A stretch of 45,438 nucleotides of DNA from Akkermansia sp. (GTDB taxonomy: Bacteria; Verrucomicrobiota; Verrucomicrobiia; Verrucomicrobiales; Akkermansiaceae), in assembly GCA_024405415.1 (NCBI GenBank), contig JAKSOV010000007.1:1-45438 (forward strand), read 5' to 3'. Position numbers and translations under genes: made by a program. Position 1 is the stretch's first letter; each line of letters opens with the position of its first letter. A model generated the notes under the pieces. The model saw nothing but the letters and a program-made list of their open reading frames with translations, was not told where the DNA came from and made no database searches. Of the stretch, positions 8,802-16,916 are shown piece by piece.

Positions 8802-9730
8802 TTATTAGCGCTAGTCGTAGAACTGACATTCCAGCTTTCTTTTCAGAATGGTTCTTGAAAAGAATTGAGGAGGGATATCTGTGCGTTAGAAATCCGATGA
8901 ATGCGCATCAGGTGAGTAGAATTGATATTTCTCCTGATGTCGCTGATGCTATTGTCTTCTGGAGCAAAAATCCAGAGCCCTTATTATCCTGCTTGGAACA
9001 GTTGCGCGAGTATACGTATTACTTTCAGTTTACTCTGAATGGATATGGATGGGAAATTGAAAAGAATGTTCCATCTCTTGATGACCGTATAGATACATTC
9101 CGAACATTATCAAAACTTATCGGTAGGGAAAGGGTGATATGGAGATATGACCCGATTTTTCTGAACGAACGATTTGGTCTTTCGTGGCATCACGAGTGTT
9201 TTTCTTATATCGCAGAGCAGCTTCATGGATATACAGACCGATGTGTCATGAGCTTTGTTGACTTATACCCTCGCATTGGCAAAAATATTCAAGGCCTCGA
9301 TATCGCAGAGCCGGAGGCTCAGCTAATATATGCTCTTGCCGAGTCTTTTGCTAAGGTCGCAAAAGCGCGTTCGATACGATTGTTCACCTGTGCGGAACTT
9401 ATCGACCTCGCTTCATATGGAATCGAACATTCGCATTGCATTGATGCAGAACTGATTTCAGAGTTTCTAGGAGCAAAATTGAATGTTCAGAAAGATAAAA
9501 TGCAGCGAGCTGTTTGTGGGTGCGTTTCGAGTATTGACATCGGAGCATATAACACCTGCCGTCATGGCTGCGCTTATTGCTATGCGAATCACAGTCTGAC
9601 GACGGTTCAAAAGAATAAGGAATTACATGACCCTGATTCACCCTTGCTTATCGGAAATATAGGCGAAGGGGATATCGTAACTGAACGTAAGGTAAAGAGT
9701 CTTATTACAAAACAAGGAGAGTTGTTTTAA
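8798..9730 (+). CDS. DUF1848 family protein with a radical-SAM-like cysteine motif
   Basis: This 310-residue protein begins ISASRRTDIPAFFSEWF, the signature of DUF1848. The family has no established function known to me. Near the C-terminus are C240 and C242, then C254-X3-C258-X2-C261 (CRHGCAYC), the spacing of a radical-SAM 4Fe-4S cluster but unusually late in the chain. The central part contains barrel-like stretches such as WRYDPIFL. The start overlaps the methyltransferase stop in ATGA, so the two proteins are made together and probably work on one pathway. A strong hairpin follows at 9804-9840. A role as a metal-dependent modifying or repair enzyme is only inference. Confidence 0.72.
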   Translation: MIISASRRTDIPAFFSEWFLKRIEEGYLCVRNPMNAHQVSRIDISPDVADAIVFWSKNPEPLLSCLEQLREYTYYFQFTLNGYGWEIEKNVPSLDDRIDTFRTLSKLIGRERVIWRYDPIFLNERFGLSWHHECFSYIAEQLHGYTDRCVMSFVDLYPRIGKNIQGLDIAEPEAQLIYALAESFAKVAKARSIRLFTCAELIDLASYGIEHSHCIDAELISEFLGAKLNVQKDKMQRAVCGCVSSIDIGAYNTCRHGCAYCYANHSLTTVQKNKELHDPDSPLLIGNIGEGDIVTERKVKSLITKQGELF

Positions 9731-9803
9731 AGAAGTCCTCTCAAATAAAAAAGATTGAGGTAACTGATTTCTCAAGATTTTTATTTGGACGAATTGTCAA
9801 ATA

Positions 9804-9840
9804 CAAGGAAGCACCAAACATATAGTTTGGTGCTTCCTTG
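9804..9840. terminator. Perfect 16-bp hairpin between converging genes
   Basis: CAAGGAAGCACCAAAC (9804-9819) is repeated exactly in inverted form at 9825-9840 around the loop ATATA. It lies between the DUF1848 gene and the converging HNH gene, so it is a good candidate for a bidirectional terminator, although no long U run follows on either strand. Confidence 0.6.
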
Positions 9841-9854
9841 AGCTAAAAATTGGT

Positions 9855-10241
9855 TTATATGTTGTACAAAGCCTTTAATTTAGTTTGAAGAGATTCGGGA
9901 ATTGTTCGTGTAGACGTTTCATTTATATTTTTGTTCCCCTCGCTTGTTTTGACGGCTGTATATCTGGGGTAATCGTTATCTTTTGAATTGTTGTTTTCCC
10001 AATGCATTGGTCTTAAATTGGCCATTTCGTTCCATTTGCTTTGCGGAATGTTCTTCTCTTGCAATTTATCTATAGGGTAAACGTGGTCGATTTCCCACCC
10101 GTACTCGGAACTTCTGTTCCCGTATTCTGTACGGCATATCCATGCATCGCAAAAATCTTTTCTCCATACATCCTTATCGCAACCGGATACTTCCCTTCCT
10201 TTTTCCCAAACAGATTGTATTTTTGAGGTCGTGAAACTCAT
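9855..10241 (-). CDS. Small HNH endonuclease
   Basis: The protein has 128 residues from the ATG at 10241; an in-frame TTG at 10298 would add 19 residues and is less likely. The HNH core is visible as EIDHVYP (D52, H53), then ANLRPMHW (N75), then ENNNSKDN (N83-N85). No zinc-binding CXXC pairs frame the motif. It would bind one divalent metal and nick or cut DNA, or possibly RNA. It faces the defence genes and is AT-rich like them, so it probably came with the island. Whether it is a stand-alone defence nuclease, a homing-type nuclease or a partner of the neighbouring pair cannot be decided. Confidence 0.75.
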   Translation of the reverse strand: MSFTTSKIQSVWEKGREVSGCDKDVWRKDFCDAWICRTEYGNRSSEYGWEIDHVYPIDKLQEKNIPQSKWNEMANLRPMHWENNNSKDNDYPRYTAVKTSEGNKNINETSTRTIPESLQTKLKALYNI

Positions 10242-10397
10242 AATTCTAAAAAAGTATATTGACTTTTTTATGATGGATGCGGATTCGATTTCTTTCAATA
10301 CAAATTATGCGTATTGCGTATAACGAAAACGATAAAACTCCCACTAGCTATTTCATTCATTCATGCGCGATGCCTTTTTATAATTGGCATTGTACAT

Positions 10398-13300
10398 TCA
10401 CTTGAGCGTTTCCTCTGCTGCCTGAAGTTTCTTGACGGAGGCGCGCCCTTTTTGGGCTAATGCCGGAGCAAAGATGGAGAGACGATACTCGGAGAGGAGA
10501 AGTCCGTAGGAAAGCCAAGCGGAATTCGTGAGGTGGCGAAGGTATCCGCCTTCGCTGGGGCTATGGAGTGTCGTGCTTCCGCCGCCGCCAAGGCTATGGC
10601 GTGACAAGGGGGGATAGAAGTCGGGGGCGATAGCGGCGTGGAGGGTGGTGATGCGTTCGAGTTCGCGGGCGGCGGGTTGTTGGCGGAGACGGGAGAGGCG
10701 GTCTTGGAGACCGCGGAGGAAGCGGGAGAGGTCCGTTATGCCGTCCGCGGATACGGCGGTGTGGGTAGACAGAAAATTTTCGCGCGTCAGGTAGTGCCAG
10801 TCGGCGAGGAGGTCGTCGGCAATGGCGGCGGCGTAGCGGTCGGTGGAGGCGGTGACGCAGTAGGTGCGGACGGCGGCGTCGGTGACGGATAGTTGTTCCC
10901 AGAGCTTTTGGAGGGGCCCGGAGAGGGTGTCGTAGACGCGCTCGCGGATGCGGAGACAGGCGGTGTCGAAGTCCGCGGCGGTGCGGGGCAGGGTGGGACC
11001 GAGGGCCAGGAGAATGGCCGCATCCAGCGTGTCGCGGACGTTGTTTTTGGGGGCTGCACCGATGGTCGTCATCGCGAGCTTCGCTTCCATGCTCGTGATG
11101 GGGAGACGCTTGCGGATGCCGTTGATAAAATCCCCGTGGCGCAGGAGGAAGAGACGGCGGATGCCGCAGCGGTGGGTGAAGAGTGCTTCCTCTCGCGTGG
11201 GGCAGACGCGGATTTTCACCGCGCGGTCGCCGTCCTCCGCAAGGGCGGGGTAGCCCGTGCCGTTGCCCACGTCCACTTCCTCCGGCAGGTCGCCGCAGTC
11301 CCAGCGGGTCATGGGGGTGGAAGAGAAAACTTTTTTCGCCTTCTTTTGGAAACGCTTTTGTTGGTAGCCCGCCAGCTTCTCGCGCAGGGCGGCGGCATCC
11401 GTGCCGAGGGCCAGCTCGTCCCCCGCGTCATCGCAGACCCAGATTTTGGTGATATACTCGGGCGGCAGCTTGCTCCACTCAAACTGATCCGCGTTGCAGA
11501 ATTTTTGTGTGCGCTCGCGGACGAACTCCGCCAAGGCGCGGTCCAGCGGGCGGTCGGGCTCGCGGTCGTACCACAGCTCAAAGAAATCCGCCGCGGTCTC
11601 GGAGATGGGCATGAGGAAGGCGCGCAAGTCCTTCGGGAGCGTGCGGAGCAGCATCTCCACGCGCGTGGTGAGCCACGCGGGCACACCCCATTGCGGGAGC
11701 CAGTCGGGGAAGTCCGCCAGCTGGTCGATGTGGACACCGAGGGTCGCGCCGTCATCCGCTTCGTTGGGAGCGTGGTTGTAGTACACGGGGTACTCCTGCC
11801 CCGCGACGGTGATTTCATCCGGGTAGAGGTCGGCGGGGGTGTCGTCCTCCCCGGGGTAGATGCAGTCCTCGTAAGGTATCTCCAGCAGGTGCGGGTCGGC
11901 TTTCTCCGCCTTGTCGCGCCACAAGCGCAACAGTTTTTCGGAATTGATGTCGCGGGGGATGCGCTCGTCGAAGAAGCGGTAGACGGCGGGCTCGCACCAG
12001 ATGAGGTCGCGGCGGCGCAACTTGTTCTCGGCGGTGCGGACTTGCTCCCGCATGTCGGCGAGGTGCGCCAAGAAGGGCGGGGTGTCGCGCAGCTGCATAG
12101 CCATGATGCCGTCGCGTATCATGATGTCGCGCGCGCCCTCGGGGTTGTAGCGGGCGTAGCTCACGCGGCGACCGTCCACGAGCGTGAGCCCGCCGCAGGT
12201 GACGCGCTCCTTGGCGTAGACCACGCCCGCGGCTTTATCCCACGCGGCATCGTACGCATGGTGCGCGCAGAGCTGCGGGGCGATTTGCTCCACCCAAGCG
12301 GGGTCCAGCACGGCGGCGCGGCGCATGTAGAGGCGGGAGGTTTCCACCAGCTCCGCGCCCATGAGCCAGTCCGGGCGTTTGCGGCGGCGGAAGAGCCCGC
12401 TGCCGGGGAAAATCGCAAAATCGCGCCCGCCCGCGCCGCGGTACACTTTTTCTTCTGACCGCCAAAAACCGATTTGCAGAGGGGCACCCGCCAGCAGGGC
12501 GCGGTGGATGCGCTCGGGCGTGGCCTGCTCCGCCTCGGGGGGCAGCTCCTCTATCTTCCAGCGCATGGTGTCGCGCAGGGCGTTGTCGAGGTCTTGGACG
12601 AGGTTGTGCCACTCGATGATGCGGAGGAAAGAGATATAATTTTTGCTGCACCACTTGCGGAGCTGGTTGCGGCGCAGGTTGCGGCGGTCGCGGAACTCCA
12701 GCGTGGCGCGCCACAGGGAGAGTAGGGAGAGGAAGTCGCTCTCCTCGTTCTTCCATTGGGCGTGCGCTTGGTCCGCCTGTGCGGCGGCGTCGCTCGGGCG
12801 TTCGCGCGGGTCCATGATGCTCAGCCCCGCCACGATGACGAGCAGCTCGGGCAGGGCGCGCTCTTTCTCCGCCGCGAGCAGCATGCGGCCGAAGCGCGGG
12901 TCCAGCGGCAGGCGGGCGAGTTGGCGGCCGATGTCCGTGAGGCGTTTATGCTTGTCGATGGCACCGATTTCGCGCAGGGTCTTGTAGCCCTCGTTGATGA
13001 GGCGGGGGCTGGGCGGGTCCGGCAGGGGGAACTCCGCGGGCGGGGGCAGACGCAAATCCGCCATACGCAGGATGACGCCCGCGAGCGCGCTGCGCTTGAT
13101 TTCGGGGTCGGTGTAGGCATCGCGGCTCTCGAAGTCCGCTTCGGAGTACAGGCGGATGCAGACACCCTCCGTCACACGGCCGCAACGCCCCGCGCGCTGG
13201 CGGGCGCTGGCCTGCGAGATGGGCTCGATTTGCAGCCGCTGGATTTGCCGCCCCGGCAGGTAGCGCGAGAGACGCGCGAGCCCGCTGTCGATGACGTAGA

Positions 13301-14174
13301 TGATGCCGGGGATGGTGAGGGAGGTTTCCGCCACGTTGGTGGCGAGCACGATGCGCCGCCGCCCTTTCTGCGGGTGGAAGATGCGCTGCTGCTCGCCCAG
13401 CCCGAGCCGCGCGAAGAGGGGCAGGATGTCGGTTTTCGGGAGGTCGAGGGCGGAGAGCTCGTCCGCGCAGTCGCGGATTTCGCGCTCGCCCGGCAGGAAG
13501 ACGAGGACATCGCCGCGCGCATCGTACTCCGAGAGCCACTGCACGGCGCGGGAGACGTGCGCGGGCAGGTCCTCATCATCGTTGCGCGGAGGCATGTAGT
13601 GCATGTCCACGTGGTAGGTGCGCCCCTCGACGTTGATGACGGGCGCGCCGACGAAGAAGTCCGAGAAGGAGCCCGCATCCATGGTGGCGGAGGAGATGAT
13701 GAGCTTGAGGTCGCGGCGGCGCGCGAGCAGCAGCTTCATGTAGCCGAGCAGGAAGTCGATGTTGAGGCTACGCTCATGGGCTTCATCGAGGATGATGGTG
13801 TGGTACTGCCGCAGGTCGCGGTCGTTCTGCGTCTCGGCGAGCAGAATACCGTCCGTCATGAGCTTGAGCTTGGTGTCGGGCCCCGTGCGGTCATCGAAGC
13901 GGACTTGGTAGCCCACATAGCCGCCGGGCTCGCAGCCGACTTCCTCCGCAATGCGCTTGGCGACCGCCACGGCGGCGAGTCGGCGCGGCTGGGTACACCC
14001 CAGTTTGCCCCGCCGCTCCCCCGCGACCTCCAACGCGATTTTCGGCAACTGCGTCGTCTTGCCGCTGCCCGTCTCACCCACGACCACGACCACCTGATTG
14101 TGGCGAAGCGCGTCCGCGATTTCTCGCCTGTGGCGAGAAATCGGCAAATCAGGATAAGTGAATTGGGGAGCCAT
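10398..14174 (-). CDS. hrpA: HrpA-type DEAH-box ATP-dependent RNA helicase
   Basis: This 1258-residue protein matches full-length HrpA. Walker A is GETGSGKT (33-40), the DEAH box is D130-H133, RAGRCGRV is motif VI, and the long C-terminal region typical of bacterial HrpA follows. HrpA is an SF2 helicase acting on structured RNA or mRNA-ribosome complexes. It marks the left border of the GC-rich core after the AT-rich island. Around residues 1187-1218 (10520-10613) is a low-complexity stretch (SLGGGGSTTLHS) whose DNA resembles an intergenic repeat seen elsewhere in the window, so a repeat seems to have been absorbed in frame; the conserved end (LLLSEYRLSIFA) resumes after it. Repeat element A begins 6 nt upstream of the ATG. 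Confidence 0.92.
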   Translation of the reverse strand: MAPQFTYPDLPISRHRREIADALRHNQVVVVVGETGSGKTTQLPKIALEVAGERRGKLGCTQPRRLAAVAVAKRIAEEVGCEPGGYVGYQVRFDDRTGPDTKLKLMTDGILLAETQNDRDLRQYHTIILDEAHERSLNIDFLLGYMKLLLARRRDLKLIISSATMDAGSFSDFFVGAPVINVEGRTYHVDMHYMPPRNDDEDLPAHVSRAVQWLSEYDARGDVLVFLPGEREIRDCADELSALDLPKTDILPLFARLGLGEQQRIFHPQKGRRRIVLATNVAETSLTIPGIIYVIDSGLARLSRYLPGRQIQRLQIEPISQASARQRAGRCGRVTEGVCIRLYSEADFESRDAYTDPEIKRSALAGVILRMADLRLPPPAEFPLPDPPSPRLINEGYKTLREIGAIDKHKRLTDIGRQLARLPLDPRFGRMLLAAEKERALPELLVIVAGLSIMDPRERPSDAAAQADQAHAQWKNEESDFLSLLSLWRATLEFRDRRNLRRNQLRKWCSKNYISFLRIIEWHNLVQDLDNALRDTMRWKIEELPPEAEQATPERIHRALLAGAPLQIGFWRSEEKVYRGAGGRDFAIFPGSGLFRRRKRPDWLMGAELVETSRLYMRRAAVLDPAWVEQIAPQLCAHHAYDAAWDKAAGVVYAKERVTCGGLTLVDGRRVSYARYNPEGARDIMIRDGIMAMQLRDTPPFLAHLADMREQVRTAENKLRRRDLIWCEPAVYRFFDERIPRDINSEKLLRLWRDKAEKADPHLLEIPYEDCIYPGEDDTPADLYPDEITVAGQEYPVYYNHAPNEADDGATLGVHIDQLADFPDWLPQWGVPAWLTTRVEMLLRTLPKDLRAFLMPISETAADFFELWYDREPDRPLDRALAEFVRERTQKFCNADQFEWSKLPPEYITKIWVCDDAGDELALGTDAAALREKLAGYQQKRFQKKAKKVFSSTPMTRWDCGDLPEEVDVGNGTGYPALAEDGDRAVKIRVCPTREEALFTHRCGIRRLFLLRHGDFINGIRKRLPITSMEAKLAMTTIGAAPKNNVRDTLDAAILLALGPTLPRTAADFDTACLRIRERVYDTLSGPLQKLWEQLSVTDAAVRTYCVTASTDRYAAAIADDLLADWHYLTRENFLSTHTAVSADGITDLSRFLRGLQDRLSRLRQQPAARELERITTLHAAIAPDFYPPLSRHSLGGGGSTTLHSPSEGGYLRHLTNSAWLSYGLLLSEYRLSIFAPALAQKGRASVKKLQAAEETLK

Positions 14175-14179
14175 GAAGG

Positions 14180-14332
14180 ATTTACTATGTACTAGGTACT
14201 ATGTACTATTTAGGAAGTTCGGCGCGGCTGCGCCGCGCAGGGATGAGAAGGAAGACGCTTTGCGTTTGAAAAACCTGTGCGCGGAGCGCACCGAATTTTC
14301 AAATAGTACCTAGTACATAGTACCTAGTAAAT
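14180..14332. repeat. Intergenic element A: 32-bp terminal inverted repeats made of 7-bp repeats
   Basis: The element fills the whole gap between aguB and hrpA. Its ends, 14180-14211 and 14301-14332, are inverted copies differing at about three positions. Each is made of four heptads: TACTATG/TACTAGG on the left (14183-14210) and TAGTACC/TAGTACA on the right (14304-14331). The interior has a GC-rich hairpin near 14220-14240 and shares AAGTTCGGCG with elements B and C. The right end stops 1 nt before the aguB stop codon. Confidence 0.85.
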
Positions 14333-14333
14333 C

Positions 14334-15188
14334 TTACTTTCCCCATCGCTTCGTGATTCCGCTGTAGGAGTCAATGCGGCGGTCGCGGAAGAAGGGCCAG
14401 ATGCGGCGGTGGTCTTCGAGGGCGTGGAGGTCGAGGTCGGCGTAGAGGATGGACTTACTTTCAACGGGGGCTTTGGCGACGATTTGGCCGCAGTAGTCGG
14501 CGACGAAAGACTGACCCCAGAAGGTGGTTTCGCCCTCCTTGCCGCAGCGGTTGACGGCGCAGACGTAGCAGCCGTTGGCGACGGCGTGGCCGCGCTGGAC
14601 GGTTTCCCACGCGCAGTGCTGGGCGGTGTAGAGCGGTTCCTCGCCGGGAATCCAGCCGATGGCGGTGGGATAGAACAGAATTTCCGCGCCCTCCATGGCG
14701 GTGAGGCGGGCGGCCTCCGGGTACCACTGGTCCCAGCAGATGAGCACGCCGATTTTGCCGAAGCGCGTCTCGAAGCACTTGTAGCCGAGGTCGCCGGGGG
14801 TGAAGTAGAATTTTTCCTCGAAGCCGGGGTCTTGCGGGATGTGCATCTTGCGGTACACGCCGAGGAAGGTTCCGTCCGCATCAATGACCCATGCGGTGTT
14901 GTGGTACAGCCCCGTGGCGCGCTTCTCAAAGCCCGCGGCGACGATGACGATGCCCAGCTCGCGGGCGAGCTCGCAGAGCTCATCCGTCCATGCGCCCGGG
15001 ATGGGGTCGGCGGTGTTGAAGAGCTCGCAGTCCTGCGTGCGGCAGAAGTAGAGCGTGGTGCACATCTCCTGCGTGCAGACGATGTTCGCGCCGCCCGCGG
15101 CGGCTTCGCGGATGGACTGCATCTGCAGGCGCTTGTTCTCGGCAGGGTCGGCAACGGCGGGTTGCTGGATGAGGGCGATTTTCGGCAT
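14334..15188 (-). CDS. aguB: Carbon-nitrogen hydrolase, probable N-carbamoylputrescine amidase
   Basis: This 284-residue protein belongs to the nitrilase superfamily. The catalytic triad is E41 (CTQEMC), K114 (YRKMHIP) and C151 (ICWDQWYPEAA); the last motif is typical of AguB enzymes, which hydrolyse N-carbamoylputrescine to putrescine, CO2 and ammonia. No agmatine deiminase gene (aguA) is next to it, so the substrate assignment rests on sequence alone; another omega-amidase or beta-ureidopropionase-like role is possible. It lies between hrpA and the two-component genes on the same strand but has its own promoter with a -10 box only 6 nt before the ATG. The protein is cytoplasmic. Confidence 0.85.
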   Translation of the reverse strand: MPKIALIQQPAVADPAENKRLQMQSIREAAAGGANIVCTQEMCTTLYFCRTQDCELFNTADPIPGAWTDELCELARELGIVIVAAGFEKRATGLYHNTAWVIDADGTFLGVYRKMHIPQDPGFEEKFYFTPGDLGYKCFETRFGKIGVLICWDQWYPEAARLTAMEGAEILFYPTAIGWIPGEEPLYTAQHCAWETVQRGHAVANGCYVCAVNRCGKEGETTFWGQSFVADYCGQIVAKAPVESKSILYADLDLHALEDHRRIWPFFRDRRIDSYSGITKRWGK

Positions 15189-15194
15189 GCGCGG

Positions 15195-15227
15195 ATGATA
15201 ACACAGATTTGCGTTTCACGCAAATCT
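15195..15227 (-). promoter_or_regulatory. Leaderless-type aguB promoter overlapped by a palindrome
   Basis: On the minus strand TTGCGT (15218-15223), a 17-bp spacer and TATCAT (15195-15200) end 6 nt before the ATG at 15188. A perfect 10-bp palindrome, AGATTTGCGT and ACGCAAATCT with a 3-nt loop (15205-15227), covers the -35 box and most of the spacer, so it could be an operator. Confidence 0.6.
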
Positions 15228-15308
15228 GAATGTACAAATCAGTAAGTCCTACTGCTGCTCGCGCGACGTTCCCATCGTTCGCGAGCGGAGCGAGCCGAAT
15301 TTCAGAAA

Positions 15309-15336
15309 TTGTAATTTGTAACTTGTAATTTGTAAT
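15309..15336. repeat. Element F: four tandem 7-bp repeats (TTGTAAY)
   Basis: TTGTAAT, TTGTAAC, TTGTAAT, TTGTAAT follow each other without a gap and end 4 nt from the histidine kinase stop codon at 15341. No matching inverted array is visible on the aguB side. The rest of the gap (15228-15308) has a GC-rich hairpin-like stretch (GCTCGCGCGACG and CGTTCGCGAGC). Confidence 0.8.
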
Positions 15337-15340
15337 TCCC

Positions 15341-16903
15341 TTACAGCGGCAGCGTGAGGAGGAAGACGGTGCCGTGCTCGTCGGATTTTTCCAACGCCAG
15401 CTCGCCGCCGATGGAGCGGGCGAGGTCGCGGGAGAGCGCGAGGCCGAGTCCCACGCCGGGGTGGCGCGCTTTGTCCGACGCGGCGGAGCGCGAGAAGGGG
15501 CGGAAGAGCGAGGCGCGGCTGACGTCCGGTGCAAGCCCCGGGCCGTTGTCCGAAAAGCGGATGGCGAGGCTGTCGTGCTTGCGGAGCACGCTGAGGGTGA
15601 TGGCGGGTTTCTCCGCCGTGCGGGCGTACTTGGCGGCGTTGTCCGCGAGGTTGGTCAGGATTTGCTCCAGCGAGATGAGGTCGGTCTTGAGGGCGATGAG
15701 GTCGGTGTGCTTGTCCTGCGTGACGGTGACGCGGAAGCCCGCGGCGCGCAGGCGGTCGCCCACCTTGGTGAACAGCCCGGCCAGCAGCTCGCGGCAGGGG
15801 CCGCTGTCCGTGCGGCCGCGCACCTTGCCGCGCGTGAGGCGGGCAAAGGCCAGCACGTTCTCGACAAGGTGGCTCAGGCGCAGGCTTTCATTGTAGAGCG
15901 TGGCGTGGTATTCCTCCACCTTCTCGGCGGGGACGAGCTTGTGGTGCAGCATCTCGGCCATGAGCCGGAAGCTGGTGAGCGGCGTGCGCAGCTCGTGCGT
16001 GACGGCGGAGACGAAATCGCTGCGGCGACGCTCCAAACGGGCGTAGAAGGCCAGCAGGGCGAAGAGGATGACGATGGTGCCGCCCGCAACCAGCCAAGAG
16101 GCATGCACCATGCCGCTGACGGCCTGGCGGCGGGCGGCGGTGTCGGGCAGCTCTACCTCGTTGCCCGAGCGCAGCACGAGGGGCAGGGGGGAGAGGTTGG
16201 CGCGCTCGCCCTCGCGGGCGAAGTCCACGGCAGGGGCCTTCAGCCCCGGCTCAGCCAGCGGCAGCAGGTGGGCGGCGAGCTTGGCGGCGTCAATGATAAA
16301 CCCCTCTGCCGCGGAGCCGTAGGTGGTGGGCACGCAGCGCATGTAGACGAGGTTGTCTTTGTAGTGCCAGGCGAAGAAGGGGCCGGGCGTGCCCTTCAGC
16401 TCCATGGGGTGCTCGAAATCGGGGTCGATGGCATCGAACACGCCGAAGACGGGCAGCTGGGTGCGCGGGTCGTAGGCGGTGGGTTTGCTGACATCGTAGA
16501 CGGGGGCGGCGGGGTTGAAGGCCTTGCGGCGGATGGTGTCGATGACGGGGGTGGCGCTGTTGAGCAGCTGCGCAAAGGACTCCTCGCCCTCGGGCACCAT
16601 GAGCCCCGCGGGGCTGAGGAAGAAGAAGCCGCAGTTCCAGTCCGCCTTGCCGCCCTCGGGCATCTCGTAGCTCGCGCCGAGGATGGGGGCATCGCCCAGT
16701 TTGGAGCGCTCCTGCGTGAGCTGGTAGTCCAGCTCTGCCAGCACGCGCGGCAGGGACAGCTCGACAAGGCGTGTGAGTTGTGCCTGCCGGTCAATCTGTG
16801 TCAGGCGGTGCTCCAGCGTGGCGGCCTCGCGCGCCTGCCACGCCGCGCCGCCGAGTGTCAGCAGCGTGAAGAGCAGGAGCATGAGAAGGAATTTTTTGTT
16901 CAT
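15341..16903 (-). CDS. Membrane sensor histidine kinase
   Basis: The protein has 520 residues. An N-terminal membrane segment (residues 5-20) and a second one (about 267-287, WLVAGGTIVILFALLAFYA) bracket an extracytoplasmic sensor domain of about 245 residues that matches no family I know. The HisKA motif HELRTPLT has the phospho-accepting H303, followed by the N box (NLADNAAKYA), G1 (DNGPGLA) and G2 (GVGLGLALS) of the ATPase domain. No HAMP domain is evident. The ATG at 16903 is chosen because the signal-anchor sequence begins there; the frame stays open further upstream, but that part overlaps the response regulator. It follows the regulator by 13 nt and is its cognate kinase. The signal is unknown. 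Confidence 0.9.
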   Translation of the reverse strand: MNKKFLLMLLLFTLLTLGGAAWQAREAATLEHRLTQIDRQAQLTRLVELSLPRVLAELDYQLTQERSKLGDAPILGASYEMPEGGKADWNCGFFFLSPAGLMVPEGEESFAQLLNSATPVIDTIRRKAFNPAAPVYDVSKPTAYDPRTQLPVFGVFDAIDPDFEHPMELKGTPGPFFAWHYKDNLVYMRCVPTTYGSAAEGFIIDAAKLAAHLLPLAEPGLKAPAVDFAREGERANLSPLPLVLRSGNEVELPDTAARRQAVSGMVHASWLVAGGTIVILFALLAFYARLERRRSDFVSAVTHELRTPLTSFRLMAEMLHHKLVPAEKVEEYHATLYNESLRLSHLVENVLAFARLTRGKVRGRTDSGPCRELLAGLFTKVGDRLRAAGFRVTVTQDKHTDLIALKTDLISLEQILTNLADNAAKYARTAEKPAITLSVLRKHDSLAIRFSDNGPGLAPDVSRASLFRPFSRSAASDKARHPGVGLGLALSRDLARSIGGELALEKSDEHGTVFLLTLPL

Positions 16904-16916
16904 GGGGGTGGGGGCG

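Noticed and set aside
10893-14195. Long plus-strand open frames opposite hrpA
   Set aside because: They mirror the hrpA codons, are Ala/Gly/Arg-rich and have no recognisable motif or start signal.
14183-14331. CRISPR-like array in the 7-bp repeats
   Set aside because: The units are only 7 bp with no spacers and no cas gene is in the window.
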